A stretch of 48,674 nucleotides of DNA from positions 1 to 48,674 of the forward strand of contig JAAYPF010000093.1 in assembly GCA_012519925.1 (NCBI GenBank), written 5' to 3'. Source of the DNA: Clostridiaceae bacterium. GTDB taxonomy: Bacteria > Bacillota > Clostridia > Acetivibrionales > Acetivibrionaceae. The notes beneath the pieces are model-generated. The model did no database searches and was not told where the DNA came from. It saw nothing but the letters and a program-made list of their open reading frames with translations. Below, in pieces: positions 17,910-25,851 of the stretch. The translations under genes and the position numbers were made by a program. The stretch's first letter is position 1. Every line of letters begins with the position of its first letter.

Positions 17910-19262
17910 TTAACAAAAATACGCACCCTTTACAGGGCTATCAGTATTGTAATGTAATCTTCTAAGACTATCTTTTAGACCACCCTTCATGTACTCTTTT
18001 CTTTCATAATAAAAATCTAGGATATCTTTAAAATCAGGGTCAACTTCCCCTTCTTCCCCTGCAATAGCTTCAGCGATTTCCTCCTCTAACCTTAGATCCG
18101 GTTCCGATTTATCCACTTGGTTAGTTTCATGGTTTATTTTTAAAGAACCTCCTTCCCAAGGAAAAACATAGGTCTGTGCCATAAATCCACAAATATCGGG
18201 TGAAATTAACGAACCTTCCAGCCAATTGTGATTAAGTGCAAAAGTCAATGTATTACCTGTAATGCGTACAAACTCCGGATAATCATTAAAATCACTGGTA
18301 TTTCCAGCTACGATTAAACCATTTTGTACGGGATCGTTTTTACTGTATTTCATACAATTAACACCAAATACTTTTGAAATTGCTTTACCTAAAATCTCAC
18401 AATTACGTCCCGGCAACATATATATTGTTTCTGGGAAGCGTTCAAGTCTTACAAGATATTCTTTAAGTTTGTTTATAATAATTTTCACTTCACTATTCGT
18501 ACCAAACTTAGCAACAAATCGTCCTCCTGCTACCTGCAAAGCATCTTCAGCAATCTTATTGTCAAAATATTCAAGGACAGCTCCTCCATACTGGATATAT
18601 TGCCAATCTCTAATAATATATTCAGGTTTTTCAATTGTTTTATATCTTAGTAAACATTCTTCCAATTTGCTAAGTGCAGAAAAAATAGCTATTGTATTTC
18701 TATCCCGAATGTCTATGTTGTCTTTAAATTTTATTTTTGTGTTGTTAATAAACTGTTCAATACCATCCGGCTCATTAGATAACAGCGAACACCAATATAG
18801 CTGGCACCATGCCCAGAAACTGTTCCCTAAATCAATTTGCTTTAACAGTTCCATTCCTTTCTCAGGTTGAAATTGTGCGGTATATGCAATTGATAGCTCC
18901 ATAGCGACACTAAGAGAATTGTTTGATAATACTAAAGACCTTTCAAGAAACGGAATTGCCATTCTGTAATTTCCTACATCTATAAAATGATACCCCAAAT
19001 CATAAAAGGGTTTACAATTATTAAAATCTGCAATAGCCTTCTTGAATAAAGCCGCTTCTTCTCCTCCCCCTAGCTTTTCAATCACTAAAACTGCTAATTC
19101 ATATGTAGGTTTGAAATCAGGGTCAGCAGTAAAAGCATGCATCTGTAATCTTAGTGCTTCTTCGTAGTTCGCCTCATCAAAAGCTTTTTTAGCTGCGTTA
19201 TAATGCCCAATTGCAGGCGATTCATTATTATTTTTTTCTCCATACAATTTATTAATATCCAT
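17910..19262 (-). CDS. TPR-repeat protein with an uncharacterised C-terminal domain
   Basis: 450 residues, no signal peptide, so cytoplasmic. Residues about 18-165 are helical repeats of TPR type, such as AAKKAFDEANYEEALRLQ, PFYDLGYHFIDVGNYRMAI and PFLERSLVLSNNSLSVAMEL. Residues about 215-450 form a separate region that I do not recognise; it has GRNCEILGKAISKVFGVNCM, an LIVAGNTSDFNDYPEFVRI stretch, and an acidic tail segment (EEEIAEAIAGEEGEVDPDF) that ends in an aromatic/Cys tail. The second part might be a binding domain, but no catalytic motif stands out. Start ATG is behind AAGAAGGAGAG. It is monocistronic, convergent with comFB. Confidence 0.7.
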   Translation of the reverse strand: MDINKLYGEKNNNESPAIGHYNAAKKAFDEANYEEALRLQMHAFTADPDFKPTYELAVLVIEKLGGGEEAALFKKAIADFNNCKPFYDLGYHFIDVGNYRMAIPFLERSLVLSNNSLSVAMELSIAYTAQFQPEKGMELLKQIDLGNSFWAWCQLYWCSLLSNEPDGIEQFINNTKIKFKDNIDIRDRNTIAIFSALSKLEECLLRYKTIEKPEYIIRDWQYIQYGGAVLEYFDNKIAEDALQVAGGRFVAKFGTNSEVKIIINKLKEYLVRLERFPETIYMLPGRNCEILGKAISKVFGVNCMKYSKNDPVQNGLIVAGNTSDFNDYPEFVRITGNTLTFALNHNWLEGSLISPDICGFMAQTYVFPWEGGSLKINHETNQVDKSEPDLRLEEEIAEAIAGEEGEVDPDFKDILDFYYERKEYMKGGLKDSLRRLHYNTDSPVKGAYFC

Positions 19263-19433
19263 AATTTTCTCTCCTTCTTAAAGCTTAATATTTCAAGTCC
19301 TGTGCATCAAATTAGCTTTGTTTATTTATACAAACATAATACAATTTGTCAAAACCTTCTGCTTTGTTCTAAGCAAGTTATAGCAAGGCTTAAATGAAGA
19401 TTTGTTGCACTATTCAGTCTCACCTAAGTATTT

Positions 19434-19469
19434 AAAATGCTGTAGATAATCAAATCTCTACAGCATTTT
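19434..19469 (-). terminator. Terminator after the glycan operon
   Basis: A perfect 13-bp stem pairs 19434-19446 (AAAATGCTGTAGA) with 19457-19469 around a 10-nt loop. T-runs flank it on both strands. On the minus strand it ends the four-gene operon that stops at 19531. Confidence 0.8.
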
Positions 19470-19530
19470 TATAAAAGATGTTTCAAAAATCAAACTAAAT
19501 AAAAAACATTAACCCCAACGTTCTAGCTTT

Positions 19531-20286
19531 TTATTCTTTATCTTTAGTTTTCCATAATTTAAGCTTCCCAGATTTTACATAATAGATGAATATTACAATT
19601 AGAACACCTGACGAAATTGAATGCCATACCCATGTATACTTACCTACATTATCTTCATAATTAGTCTCTTTTTTCTCATCAGAAGATCCTGTTGAAGTTC
19701 CACGGCTTTCAACAAAGGCAACATTTGCACCTTCAGGTATACTATCCACCTTTTCCAATACCACATCATCAAAGCATGCCTTTCCTGTATTCAAATTTCC
19801 ATATCCACCCAAGCCCAAAGAAAATTTTATGATGTCTACGCCTTCGCCTGTCCTAATATACAGTTCAGTGTATTGCCATTCACCAACAGTCCCTTTTATA
19901 TCTAGCGAACAGGTTGTAGTTTCTTGCAAGGATATATTTGCACCTATTTTATCTCTGCCTACATTCTCTGCTTTGATCCAAGCAGAAGCCTTATACTGTG
20001 AATTAGGCTCCACTCTTACATCCTGAACATAGCGAGAATCTCTCCCCTCTTTATTCTCAATAATAGCATAGTTTTCTCCACTGTTGGGATTATCTTGCCC
20101 TATCGTAAACTCAACAATACCCGGCTTTTCATCCCATACCCATGTATTCCAATAGCTAGGTCTATTACCATTTACATCTTCAAAGGAAGGATTTTGTATT
20201 AAATTACCTGTAGCAAAAACACATTGATAAGACATTGTACATGTCAGTGCTATAGATAACATATAAAATATAATCTTCTTCAACAT
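19531..20286 (-). CDS. Secreted, membrane-anchored CBM4/9-like carbohydrate-binding protein
   Basis: 251 residues from ATG 20284-20286, which has GGAGGC 9 nt before it; the longer frame would start at a TTG inside the previous gene. Signal peptide 1-26 (ending CVFATG). Residues about 27-180 have the jelly-roll CBM4/9 style: NLIQNPSFEDVNGNRPSYWN at the start, then YVQDVRVEPNSQYKASAWIK, and finally ACFDDVVLEKV. After a polar linker a single hydrophobic helix (about 220-237) and a lysine-rich tail anchor it in the membrane. It would therefore present a sugar-binding domain just outside the membrane. Last gene of the operon with the FAD oxidoreductase (37 bp gap), suggesting a role with the glycan made by that operon. 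Confidence 0.82.
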   Translation of the reverse strand: MLKKIIFYMLSIALTCTMSYQCVFATGNLIQNPSFEDVNGNRPSYWNTWVWDEKPGIVEFTIGQDNPNSGENYAIIENKEGRDSRYVQDVRVEPNSQYKASAWIKAENVGRDKIGANISLQETTTCSLDIKGTVGEWQYTELYIRTGEGVDIIKFSLGLGGYGNLNTGKACFDDVVLEKVDSIPEGANVAFVESRGTSTGSSDEKKETNYEDNVGKYTWVWHSISSGVLIVIFIYYVKSGKLKLWKTKDKE

Positions 20287-20323
20287 TTTAATCTTGCCTC
20301 CAAAAACAATATAATTCATCGCA

Positions 20324-21613
20324 CTATTCAACCATATCCGCTACCTGTTTCCCAAGTCTGACGGCATAATTTTGTCCCCTGTCTTCGGGATATATTTGTG
20401 CCATGCTAGCTAAAAACAGGTTTTCCACTGGAGTGTTGATTTCTGGCAAAATTTTCGAATATTGTTGTACAACAACGGGTTGTGCATAGCTTGTTCTGCT
20501 AATATGCACTTTCTTGATCTTTGACTCATCCCAATTTGGAAACATAACCTTTAGGTACTTAATAAATTCTCTGCGAATCTTATCATCGCTAAAGGAATAC
20601 ATCTCATTCTTTTTGTCTAGATATCTTGACAGATAAATGACATGTGACCCATAGTCAGCATTAGTGACTAGGTTAGTTTGTTCTATTAATAGCACAAAGG
20701 GAAAATCTCCCTCTGCAATTGTAGTCCAATAATAATCGGATAATTTCTCAGATAGTTCTAAAACCATACAAATGTTGGCTTTGTACTTTATCTTTGAAAG
20801 CTTATCTTTGTACTCTTTTGGTAAGGGAGCATTCATTTCATTGAAAATCTCTGGCGAGGTAGTCACAATTACCCTGTCAAAAGTAAAGTTCTTTTCCTTA
20901 CTGTAAACTTTCAAAGTTTTGTCTTCTTGGGATTCAATCCTATCCACAGGACTTGAGTAATATATTTCTCCACCGACCTTGATAATTTTCTCTGCTAACT
21001 TATCATATACTACTCCAAAACTCCCCTTCATATAACCTAATAATTCCTTGTTAAGGTTTTTACCCCTTGTTGAACCACGGAGCTTAAATTTGTTCCAAAT
21101 CCAAGTACCGGAAATTTCATCCGAATCATAATCAAATTTCGAACTAAGTAAAGGTCCCCAAACTTTTTCATACACATTCTTACCTGCATTTTTTATTATC
21201 CAATCTTTAGAGCTCATTTTCTCCAACTGACTCCAGTCCTTGATAAACTTCGCTTTAAACACAAGCATTCCCATTTTTATCCTCTCAATAAATGAAAGCT
21301 CTTTAAAAAGCAACAAATCTATTGGGGAAGTAAAAGGATAAAGCTTGCGGTTTATATATATGGAGTTTTTGGGTTCAAGCCACATAAGTTCAGAGGATAA
21401 ACCTAATTCTTCGATAAGATTAATTATTTCTACATCATTAGTAAATATATGATGATAATATTCTTCCAATCTTTCATTCCCAACTGTTAGAGTGTTTACC
21501 AAGCCACCATGTTTTTCCTCTGCTTCAAATACGGTAACCTTATGACCTTTCTTAACAAGTTCATTCGCGGCAACAAGTCCTGTAGCACCTGCTCCAACTA
21601 TACATACGTTCAT
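20324..21613 (-). CDS. FAD/NAD(P)-dependent amine-oxidase-like oxidoreductase
   Basis: 429 residues from ATG 21611-21613, with AGGAGGAACGAGGG before it; the upstream frame to 21643 is rejected because it contains that site. The N-terminal Rossmann motif VGAGATGLVAANEL binds FAD, followed by EAEEKHGGL (the second glycine-rich turn of the amine oxidase / protoporphyrinogen-oxidase superfamily). The C-terminal LFLASMAQIYPEDRGQNYAVRLGKQVA is the usual closing FAD-binding motif. Related proteins of this type occur in surface polysaccharide clusters (UDP-galactopyranose mutase-like folds), where the substrate is often unknown. Here it lies between a GT-C glycosyltransferase and an anchored CBM protein, so oxidation or isomerisation of a lipid-linked sugar or lipid is possible, but this is inference. 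Confidence 0.85.
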   Translation of the reverse strand: MNVCIVGAGATGLVAANELVKKGHKVTVFEAEEKHGGLVNTLTVGNERLEEYYHHIFTNDVEIINLIEELGLSSELMWLEPKNSIYINRKLYPFTSPIDLLLFKELSFIERIKMGMLVFKAKFIKDWSQLEKMSSKDWIIKNAGKNVYEKVWGPLLSSKFDYDSDEISGTWIWNKFKLRGSTRGKNLNKELLGYMKGSFGVVYDKLAEKIIKVGGEIYYSSPVDRIESQEDKTLKVYSKEKNFTFDRVIVTTSPEIFNEMNAPLPKEYKDKLSKIKYKANICMVLELSEKLSDYYWTTIAEGDFPFVLLIEQTNLVTNADYGSHVIYLSRYLDKKNEMYSFSDDKIRREFIKYLKVMFPNWDESKIKKVHISRTSYAQPVVVQQYSKILPEINTPVENLFLASMAQIYPEDRGQNYAVRLGKQVADMVE

Positions 21614-21646
21614 AATCCCTCGTTCCTCCTTCTTTCTCACCAATCG

Positions 21647-23008
21647 TTAACTCTCTATCTGCTTATGCTGCTTACGAGGTAAAATATCCTTTATCATTAA
21701 ACCACCTGAAAAAACAACCAACAGTACCGTTAGTAAAGCAAAGGGCATTGCAACTGGATCATAATTTTCCAACCAGAAAACGTCCTTCCACGATAGATGA
21801 TATATATACCAATGGTTTGCAGTAACACATGTACTTAACACAATCAAGGGTATAACCAACCACTTTTTCCAAAGGACACATACGGCAAGAAAAATTATTG
21901 CCGGAAGCAAGTATCTTTCATGCATTTTTGTCATAAAGGTAAAGGCACTTGCCATAATAAAGAAAGCTGAAAAATACATTGCAAAATCGCTTTTCCTATT
22001 TTTGAGCAGATACACAAAAGCTATACCTATGGAAATCAAAAACAGTATACTTCCCCATGTGTTGTATGAAAATATGAAAAATATATTTGAATCATCTACA
22101 GGTTGTCCCCCCAATAGCGTCCAAAGATTAAAGGCATTAGCAGTCGCATAGGGATAATCCTGAACACTAGTTAGGTACAGATTAGGCATCCAACAAAAAT
22201 AATCTATCGACTCCGCTATAAAATCTTTTACGATAGAGGTACTCTTTAATTGTTCATAGGGAGCCATATGATAATAAAAGGGATTAATAACCACAAAATA
22301 ACAGGATATTCCTATAGCAATAGCTACAAACGTTTCCTTGATACACTTTTTAACCTTTTCTTTTGTTATCTTTGAAAAATCAAAGAGTTCTTTGTAAAAG
22401 AGTATCCCTAAGGGCGTCAACAATGCACTTTGTGGCTTTGTCAATATCGCAAATGAATACAATACAACTGCAGTCATTTTACGATTTATACTAAAGGCAT
22501 ATATCATTCCTATAAGCAAGGTAGCTGGAATGGAATCAAACTGCCCCCAAATTGAAGAATTGAAGAAAACTCCAGGATTAAGTGCATATGCGATACCTAA
22601 AATAAACCCGAGTCTTTCTTTTCCGTATTTTTTCCCGATTTTATAAATCATATAAGCACCTATTAATTCTGCAACAACAGCCCATAGCTTTATCAAAAAA
22701 GCATGACCAGCTGCACCAATAGAAAAGGTTTTAACTATTATTCCCGTAATCCAAAGGCAATACAGATATGCCGGTGCATATACAATATGATACGTTTCAT
22801 AAAGACCAACTGGACCTTTTTGAGCAAGGTACAAGCCCCATGCCCGGTATCCTCCCATATCAACCTGATAGCTTGGAATGGCTGTCAACAGCAATCTTAT
22901 TATGACTACAGCTACTGAAACAATTAAAAAAGTTCTGGGAGCAACCGGTTTTTCCATAATATCAACCCGCTTGCCCTTTTTTACACTCATTTTGCCTTTC
23001 TTATCCAT
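21647..23008 (-). CDS. GT-C fold membrane glycosyltransferase (GT39 / mannosyltransferase-like)
   Basis: 453 residues with about 10 hydrophobic helices. The first extracytoplasmic loop carries acidic residues (VDMGGYRAWG), the usual site of the GT-C catalytic Asp. Further signatures are SSIWGQFDSIPATLL and MTKMHERYLLPAIIF, which I associate with bacterial polyprenyl-phosphate-sugar-dependent transferases of the GT39/GPI-mannosyltransferase type. It should take a sugar from a lipid carrier on the outer face of the membrane and pass it to a surface acceptor. Start ATG 23006-23008 has AAGGTGGG about 10 nt before it. Middle gene of the operon, 33 bp before the FAD oxidoreductase and 52 bp after gtrA. 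Confidence 0.85.
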   Translation of the reverse strand: MDKKGKMSVKKGKRVDIMEKPVAPRTFLIVSVAVVIIRLLLTAIPSYQVDMGGYRAWGLYLAQKGPVGLYETYHIVYAPAYLYCLWITGIIVKTFSIGAAGHAFLIKLWAVVAELIGAYMIYKIGKKYGKERLGFILGIAYALNPGVFFNSSIWGQFDSIPATLLIGMIYAFSINRKMTAVVLYSFAILTKPQSALLTPLGILFYKELFDFSKITKEKVKKCIKETFVAIAIGISCYFVVINPFYYHMAPYEQLKSTSIVKDFIAESIDYFCWMPNLYLTSVQDYPYATANAFNLWTLLGGQPVDDSNIFFIFSYNTWGSILFLISIGIAFVYLLKNRKSDFAMYFSAFFIMASAFTFMTKMHERYLLPAIIFLAVCVLWKKWLVIPLIVLSTCVTANHWYIYHLSWKDVFWLENYDPVAMPFALLTVLLVVFSGGLMIKDILPRKQHKQIES

Positions 23009-23060
23009 ACTTTAAAAACCCACCTTGTATTAATAATAATTACTATAAACAAGCTAAATA

Positions 23061-23579
23061 TTACTTATAAATAATCTTCTTGTAGAGAATAAAATTCCAG
23101 CATACTACCGATCCCATAACTAGCACCTTAGAAATCTCAGGTAAAATGCCGATTTTATCACTCAAAAAGTATAACAATGAACTAGTTGCAATCAAATTAA
23201 ATACGAATAAAACACCATATTGTTTTAATTGTTTGAAGATATTAACTTTTGATTTGAAGGACCAAATCCTGTTAATTAGAAAATTGAACCAGAATACAAC
23301 AACGTAAGCAATAGCGTTTGCCAGTAAATAACTATATGTAGAACTTTTTAAGTTATAGTCAATCAAGTTCTCTGCAAAACCTTTTGCCAAAGAATAGCCT
23401 ATTGGAAAAAATCTTGCAAATATAACATTATAGAATATGTTAAAAAGTGAATATTCAATTACAAACCCAGTAAAACCGGTAATTACATATCTCTTCATTT
23501 GAGAAAGAGTTTCAGGCGTCAGCATGTCAGAAAAGAACTTGTACTTTTTAAGCCTGTTTAACAAACTACTAAATAACAT
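23061..23579 (-). CDS. GtrA-like membrane protein
   Basis: 172 residues. Four hydrophobic segments and the GtrA-type motif pair, MKRYVITGFTGFVIEYSLFN and ANAIAYVVVFWFNFLINRIWSF, are clear. GtrA proteins are thought to flip or handle polyprenyl-phosphate sugars across the cytoplasmic membrane. This agrees with the adjacent GT-C transferase that would use such a donor. The start is ATG 23577-23579 behind GGAGGAG; the frame upstream begins with TTG inside that site. First gene of the operon. A good promoter is at 23623-23651. Confidence 0.9.
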   Translation of the reverse strand: MLFSSLLNRLKKYKFFSDMLTPETLSQMKRYVITGFTGFVIEYSLFNIFYNVIFARFFPIGYSLAKGFAENLIDYNLKSSTYSYLLANAIAYVVVFWFNFLINRIWSFKSKVNIFKQLKQYGVLFVFNLIATSSLLYFLSDKIGILPEISKVLVMGSVVCWNFILYKKIIYK

Positions 23580-23622
23580 AAACTCCTCCAAAGGCTATAG
23601 AATTAAAACGAAATATGGTTTA

Positions 23623-23651
23623 ATTATAGCAACGTATACATAAAAAAGCAA
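23623..23651 (-). promoter_or_regulatory. Sigma-A-type promoter of the glycan operon
   Basis: Minus-strand TTGCTT (23646-23651), 17-bp spacer, TATAAT (23623-23628), 43 bp upstream of the gtrA-like ATG. Near-consensus on both boxes. Confidence 0.7.
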
Positions 23652-23711
23652 ACTAAAAATCCTTATTCGACTATTTCTACTCGTAATAATATTTGTAAAT
23701 ACAAAGTCAAC

Positions 23712-23751
23712 AAAAAATGCCCCATTTCATTATGAAATCGAAGCATTTTTT
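23712..23751 (-). terminator. Terminator after the CotH-dockerin gene
   Basis: Outer arms AAAAAATGC (23712-23720) and GCATTTTTT (23743-23751) enclose a second small hairpin ATTTCA/TGAAAT (23724-23729 with 23733-23738). T-runs follow on both strands. It lies 40 bp past the CotH stop and separates it from the glycan operon promoter. Confidence 0.75.
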
Positions 23752-23790
23752 GAAAAATATATTTCTATAGCAGTATGAAAACCAAAAGCA

Positions 23791-25500
23791 CTATTGACCC
23801 CACTGACCCCATTGACCCCATCCACCTCCGTCGAAGCCACCTCCGCCTCCGAAGCCTCCGCCGAAACCGCCTCCAAAACCGTTGCCCAAGTCATTCAGAT
23901 TAAGACCATTAGAATCAATCAAGCTACCTGAATTAGCGTTTTGTGCTGAAGTGGTACTTGGAACTGTTCCTTTGAGTTGTCCATCAACACTTTGTGCACG
24001 AAGATTTCCTAGTTTTATAAATGCAGTAATAGCTTTTTGGTATTGGTCATATGTACAAAATGCACTCTTATCATTTTGTACATGTTGTGATATCAATGAA
24101 TTCAACTGCTGAATTTTCGCCTCAAATTTACCGTTTGCAAAATATTCATCAACAAGCAATCTTAAGTACTGATGATATTTATCACGATATGAAGAGTTTG
24201 CAAGCAATTTTTCGATAAGAGGTCTTGTTGACATTTCCACCCCGCTTACCGGCGTATCTATAGGAAAATTAATGGCTGTTTTAACATCTCCAGTCATGAA
24301 TCCTCCCCAAGCAAAATTGTAATCCCAAGGCAAAATAGTTATTTGTCCATTTCTTTCATATATATAATAATTCTGTGCCATAAACGATGAATAGCTATCA
24401 AGGTTGACTACAAAAGTATGTGCTGCTAGGTAACGTAAGATAGCATCTACATCAAAATAAGTTTCAAGATCTGTACCATTGGATAAAGCTTTTAGTGCAG
24501 CTATAACCCTTTGATAATCATCTTCCTTGGTAGTCCCGACTCCATTTGTGAATATATCCGGATAGCTAGAAGAATTGTCATCTTTATATTGCAAAGATCC
24601 ACCGCCACCTCCAAATCCTCCAAAACCTCCAAAACCACCAAAGCCTCCTTGTTGATTCTGTCCATTATCAACTGATGACATTTTTACATTATACAGCTCA
24701 CCTTTTTTGTCTCCGAAAACTCTTTGCTTGTAATTCTTGTTATATAGTTCAACAGCAAAATAGGTCCCCCATGGTTTGCCGTTTACTGAAATGTTGGAAT
24801 AGCCAAATAAAGGTGCCTTCACTCCAACTAATTTCATCATATCAAAGGTTACATACTCCTTCATATATGTATAATCACCAAGCATATTGTTAAGTACAAA
24901 ACTTTCAAGCCCAAAACAAGTTTGATTTTCGACAAACTTGTCAAATTTTAAACGAAAACTATAACGGTCACTGTTAGAATTAGCAACCTGGGTTAAACTC
25001 GAATTACCCTTTGGACGAATACCCACATCAGTAAATTTAGTGCCATTAACCACTACATCAACTTTAATGTATTCCTCTTTTGTAGCATTATCAAGCATAT
25101 ATTGCCAATCAGCTTCATTAGCAAGAATTTCAACAGATATAATTTCCTGACCAAATATCTTTTCTGCATACTCCAATTTATTCTCACTATTTGAACCGCT
25201 ATTGCCATTATTATTGCTATTTCCATTTCCTATTTCGGTATCAAAGCCTAGAATATATCTCCTTAATATACCAAAATCAAGTGAATTTGCCTCTCCATCT
25301 CCATTTAGATCTGCAACTGATTCGTCATTAAGTTGTTGAGATCCTAATAAATATTTTCTGTAGTATCCAAAATCTAGAGAATCTACATTATTATCATTGT
25401 TCAAATCCCCTTTTTGGGCTGCAAACGATACCATAGGAAATAAAGTACTAACTGACAAACTCAACGTTACAGCAGAAGTTAAAAACCATTTTCTCTTCAT
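23791..25500 (-). CDS. Cellulosomal CotH-type kinase with N-terminal dockerin
   Basis: 569 residues. Signal peptide 1-28. The dockerin is N-terminal (about 30-86), with loops DLNNDNNVDSLDF and DLNGDGEANSLDF. After an Asn/Gly/Ser linker, residues about 110-510 are a CotH domain: the GIRPKGNSS motif at 160-168, FVLNNMLGDYTYMKEYV at 201-217 and LPWDYNFAWG at 390-399, the last matching the metal-binding region of CotH atypical kinases. In B. subtilis CotH phosphorylates spore-coat proteins; CotH modules fused to dockerins are known in cellulosomal clostridia, where the substrate is not settled. A Gly/Phe-rich insert (286-301) sits inside the CotH domain, and the C-terminus is Gly-rich, ending in three WGQ repeats. 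The start ATG follows GGAGGAG. Monocistronic, divergent from a GH9 gene. Confidence 0.92.
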   Translation of the reverse strand: MKRKWFLTSAVTLSLSVSTLFPMVSFAAQKGDLNNDNNVDSLDFGYYRKYLLGSQQLNDESVADLNGDGEANSLDFGILRRYILGFDTEIGNGNSNNNGNSGSNSENKLEYAEKIFGQEIISVEILANEADWQYMLDNATKEEYIKVDVVVNGTKFTDVGIRPKGNSSLTQVANSNSDRYSFRLKFDKFVENQTCFGLESFVLNNMLGDYTYMKEYVTFDMMKLVGVKAPLFGYSNISVNGKPWGTYFAVELYNKNYKQRVFGDKKGELYNVKMSSVDNGQNQQGGFGGFGGFGGFGGGGGSLQYKDDNSSSYPDIFTNGVGTTKEDDYQRVIAALKALSNGTDLETYFDVDAILRYLAAHTFVVNLDSYSSFMAQNYYIYERNGQITILPWDYNFAWGGFMTGDVKTAINFPIDTPVSGVEMSTRPLIEKLLANSSYRDKYHQYLRLLVDEYFANGKFEAKIQQLNSLISQHVQNDKSAFCTYDQYQKAITAFIKLGNLRAQSVDGQLKGTVPSTTSAQNANSGSLIDSNGLNLNDLGNGFGGGFGGGFGGGGGFDGGGWGQWGQWGQ

Positions 25501-25548
25501 ACATACTCCTCCATATAATTAATTTTTATATTAACTTCTTTTACATTT

Positions 25549-25569
25549 ATTATATCACGCCATTGGCGT
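25549..25569 (-). promoter_or_regulatory. Extended -10 promoter of the CotH gene with an inverted repeat in the spacer
   Basis: Minus-strand TGATATAAT (TATAAT at 25549-25554) fits an extended -10; the -35 is poor. Directly upstream the inverted repeat ACGCC-ATT-GGCGT (25557-25569 on the plus strand) occupies the spacer, a plausible repressor or activator site. The G/C-rich repeat stands out in this AT-rich spacer. Confidence 0.5.
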
Positions 25570-25779
25570 TTATTGACATTTATCTGAACAAAAACATTTT
25601 TTCTATTCATTAAATAATATTAAAACCCATAAATCACCTTAATAAACACTTCTTGTTTTCATTCTAACAAACAACACTTAATTGAACCTTAAAACACACA
25701 TTAAAATTCATATTAAAATTTAAGCTTTATTAACGGCATAGTTTTACATTTCCACTGTTTGTATACATACAAATTGTGG

Positions 25780-25808
25780 TTGTTGATTGGTAAATAATAT
25801 AGTATTAT
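25780..25808 (+). promoter_or_regulatory. Candidate promoter of the GH9-dockerin gene
   Basis: TTGTTG (25780-25785), 17-bp spacer, TATTAT (25803-25808), 44 bp before the ATG. A second reading, TTGATT (25783-25788) with TATTAA, is possible in the same place. The rest of 25570-25779 is AT-rich and shows nothing else I can support. Confidence 0.4.
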
Positions 25809-25851
25809 TAAAGTATAGATACAAGCTATTTTATTGGGAGGAGAATAAAAA

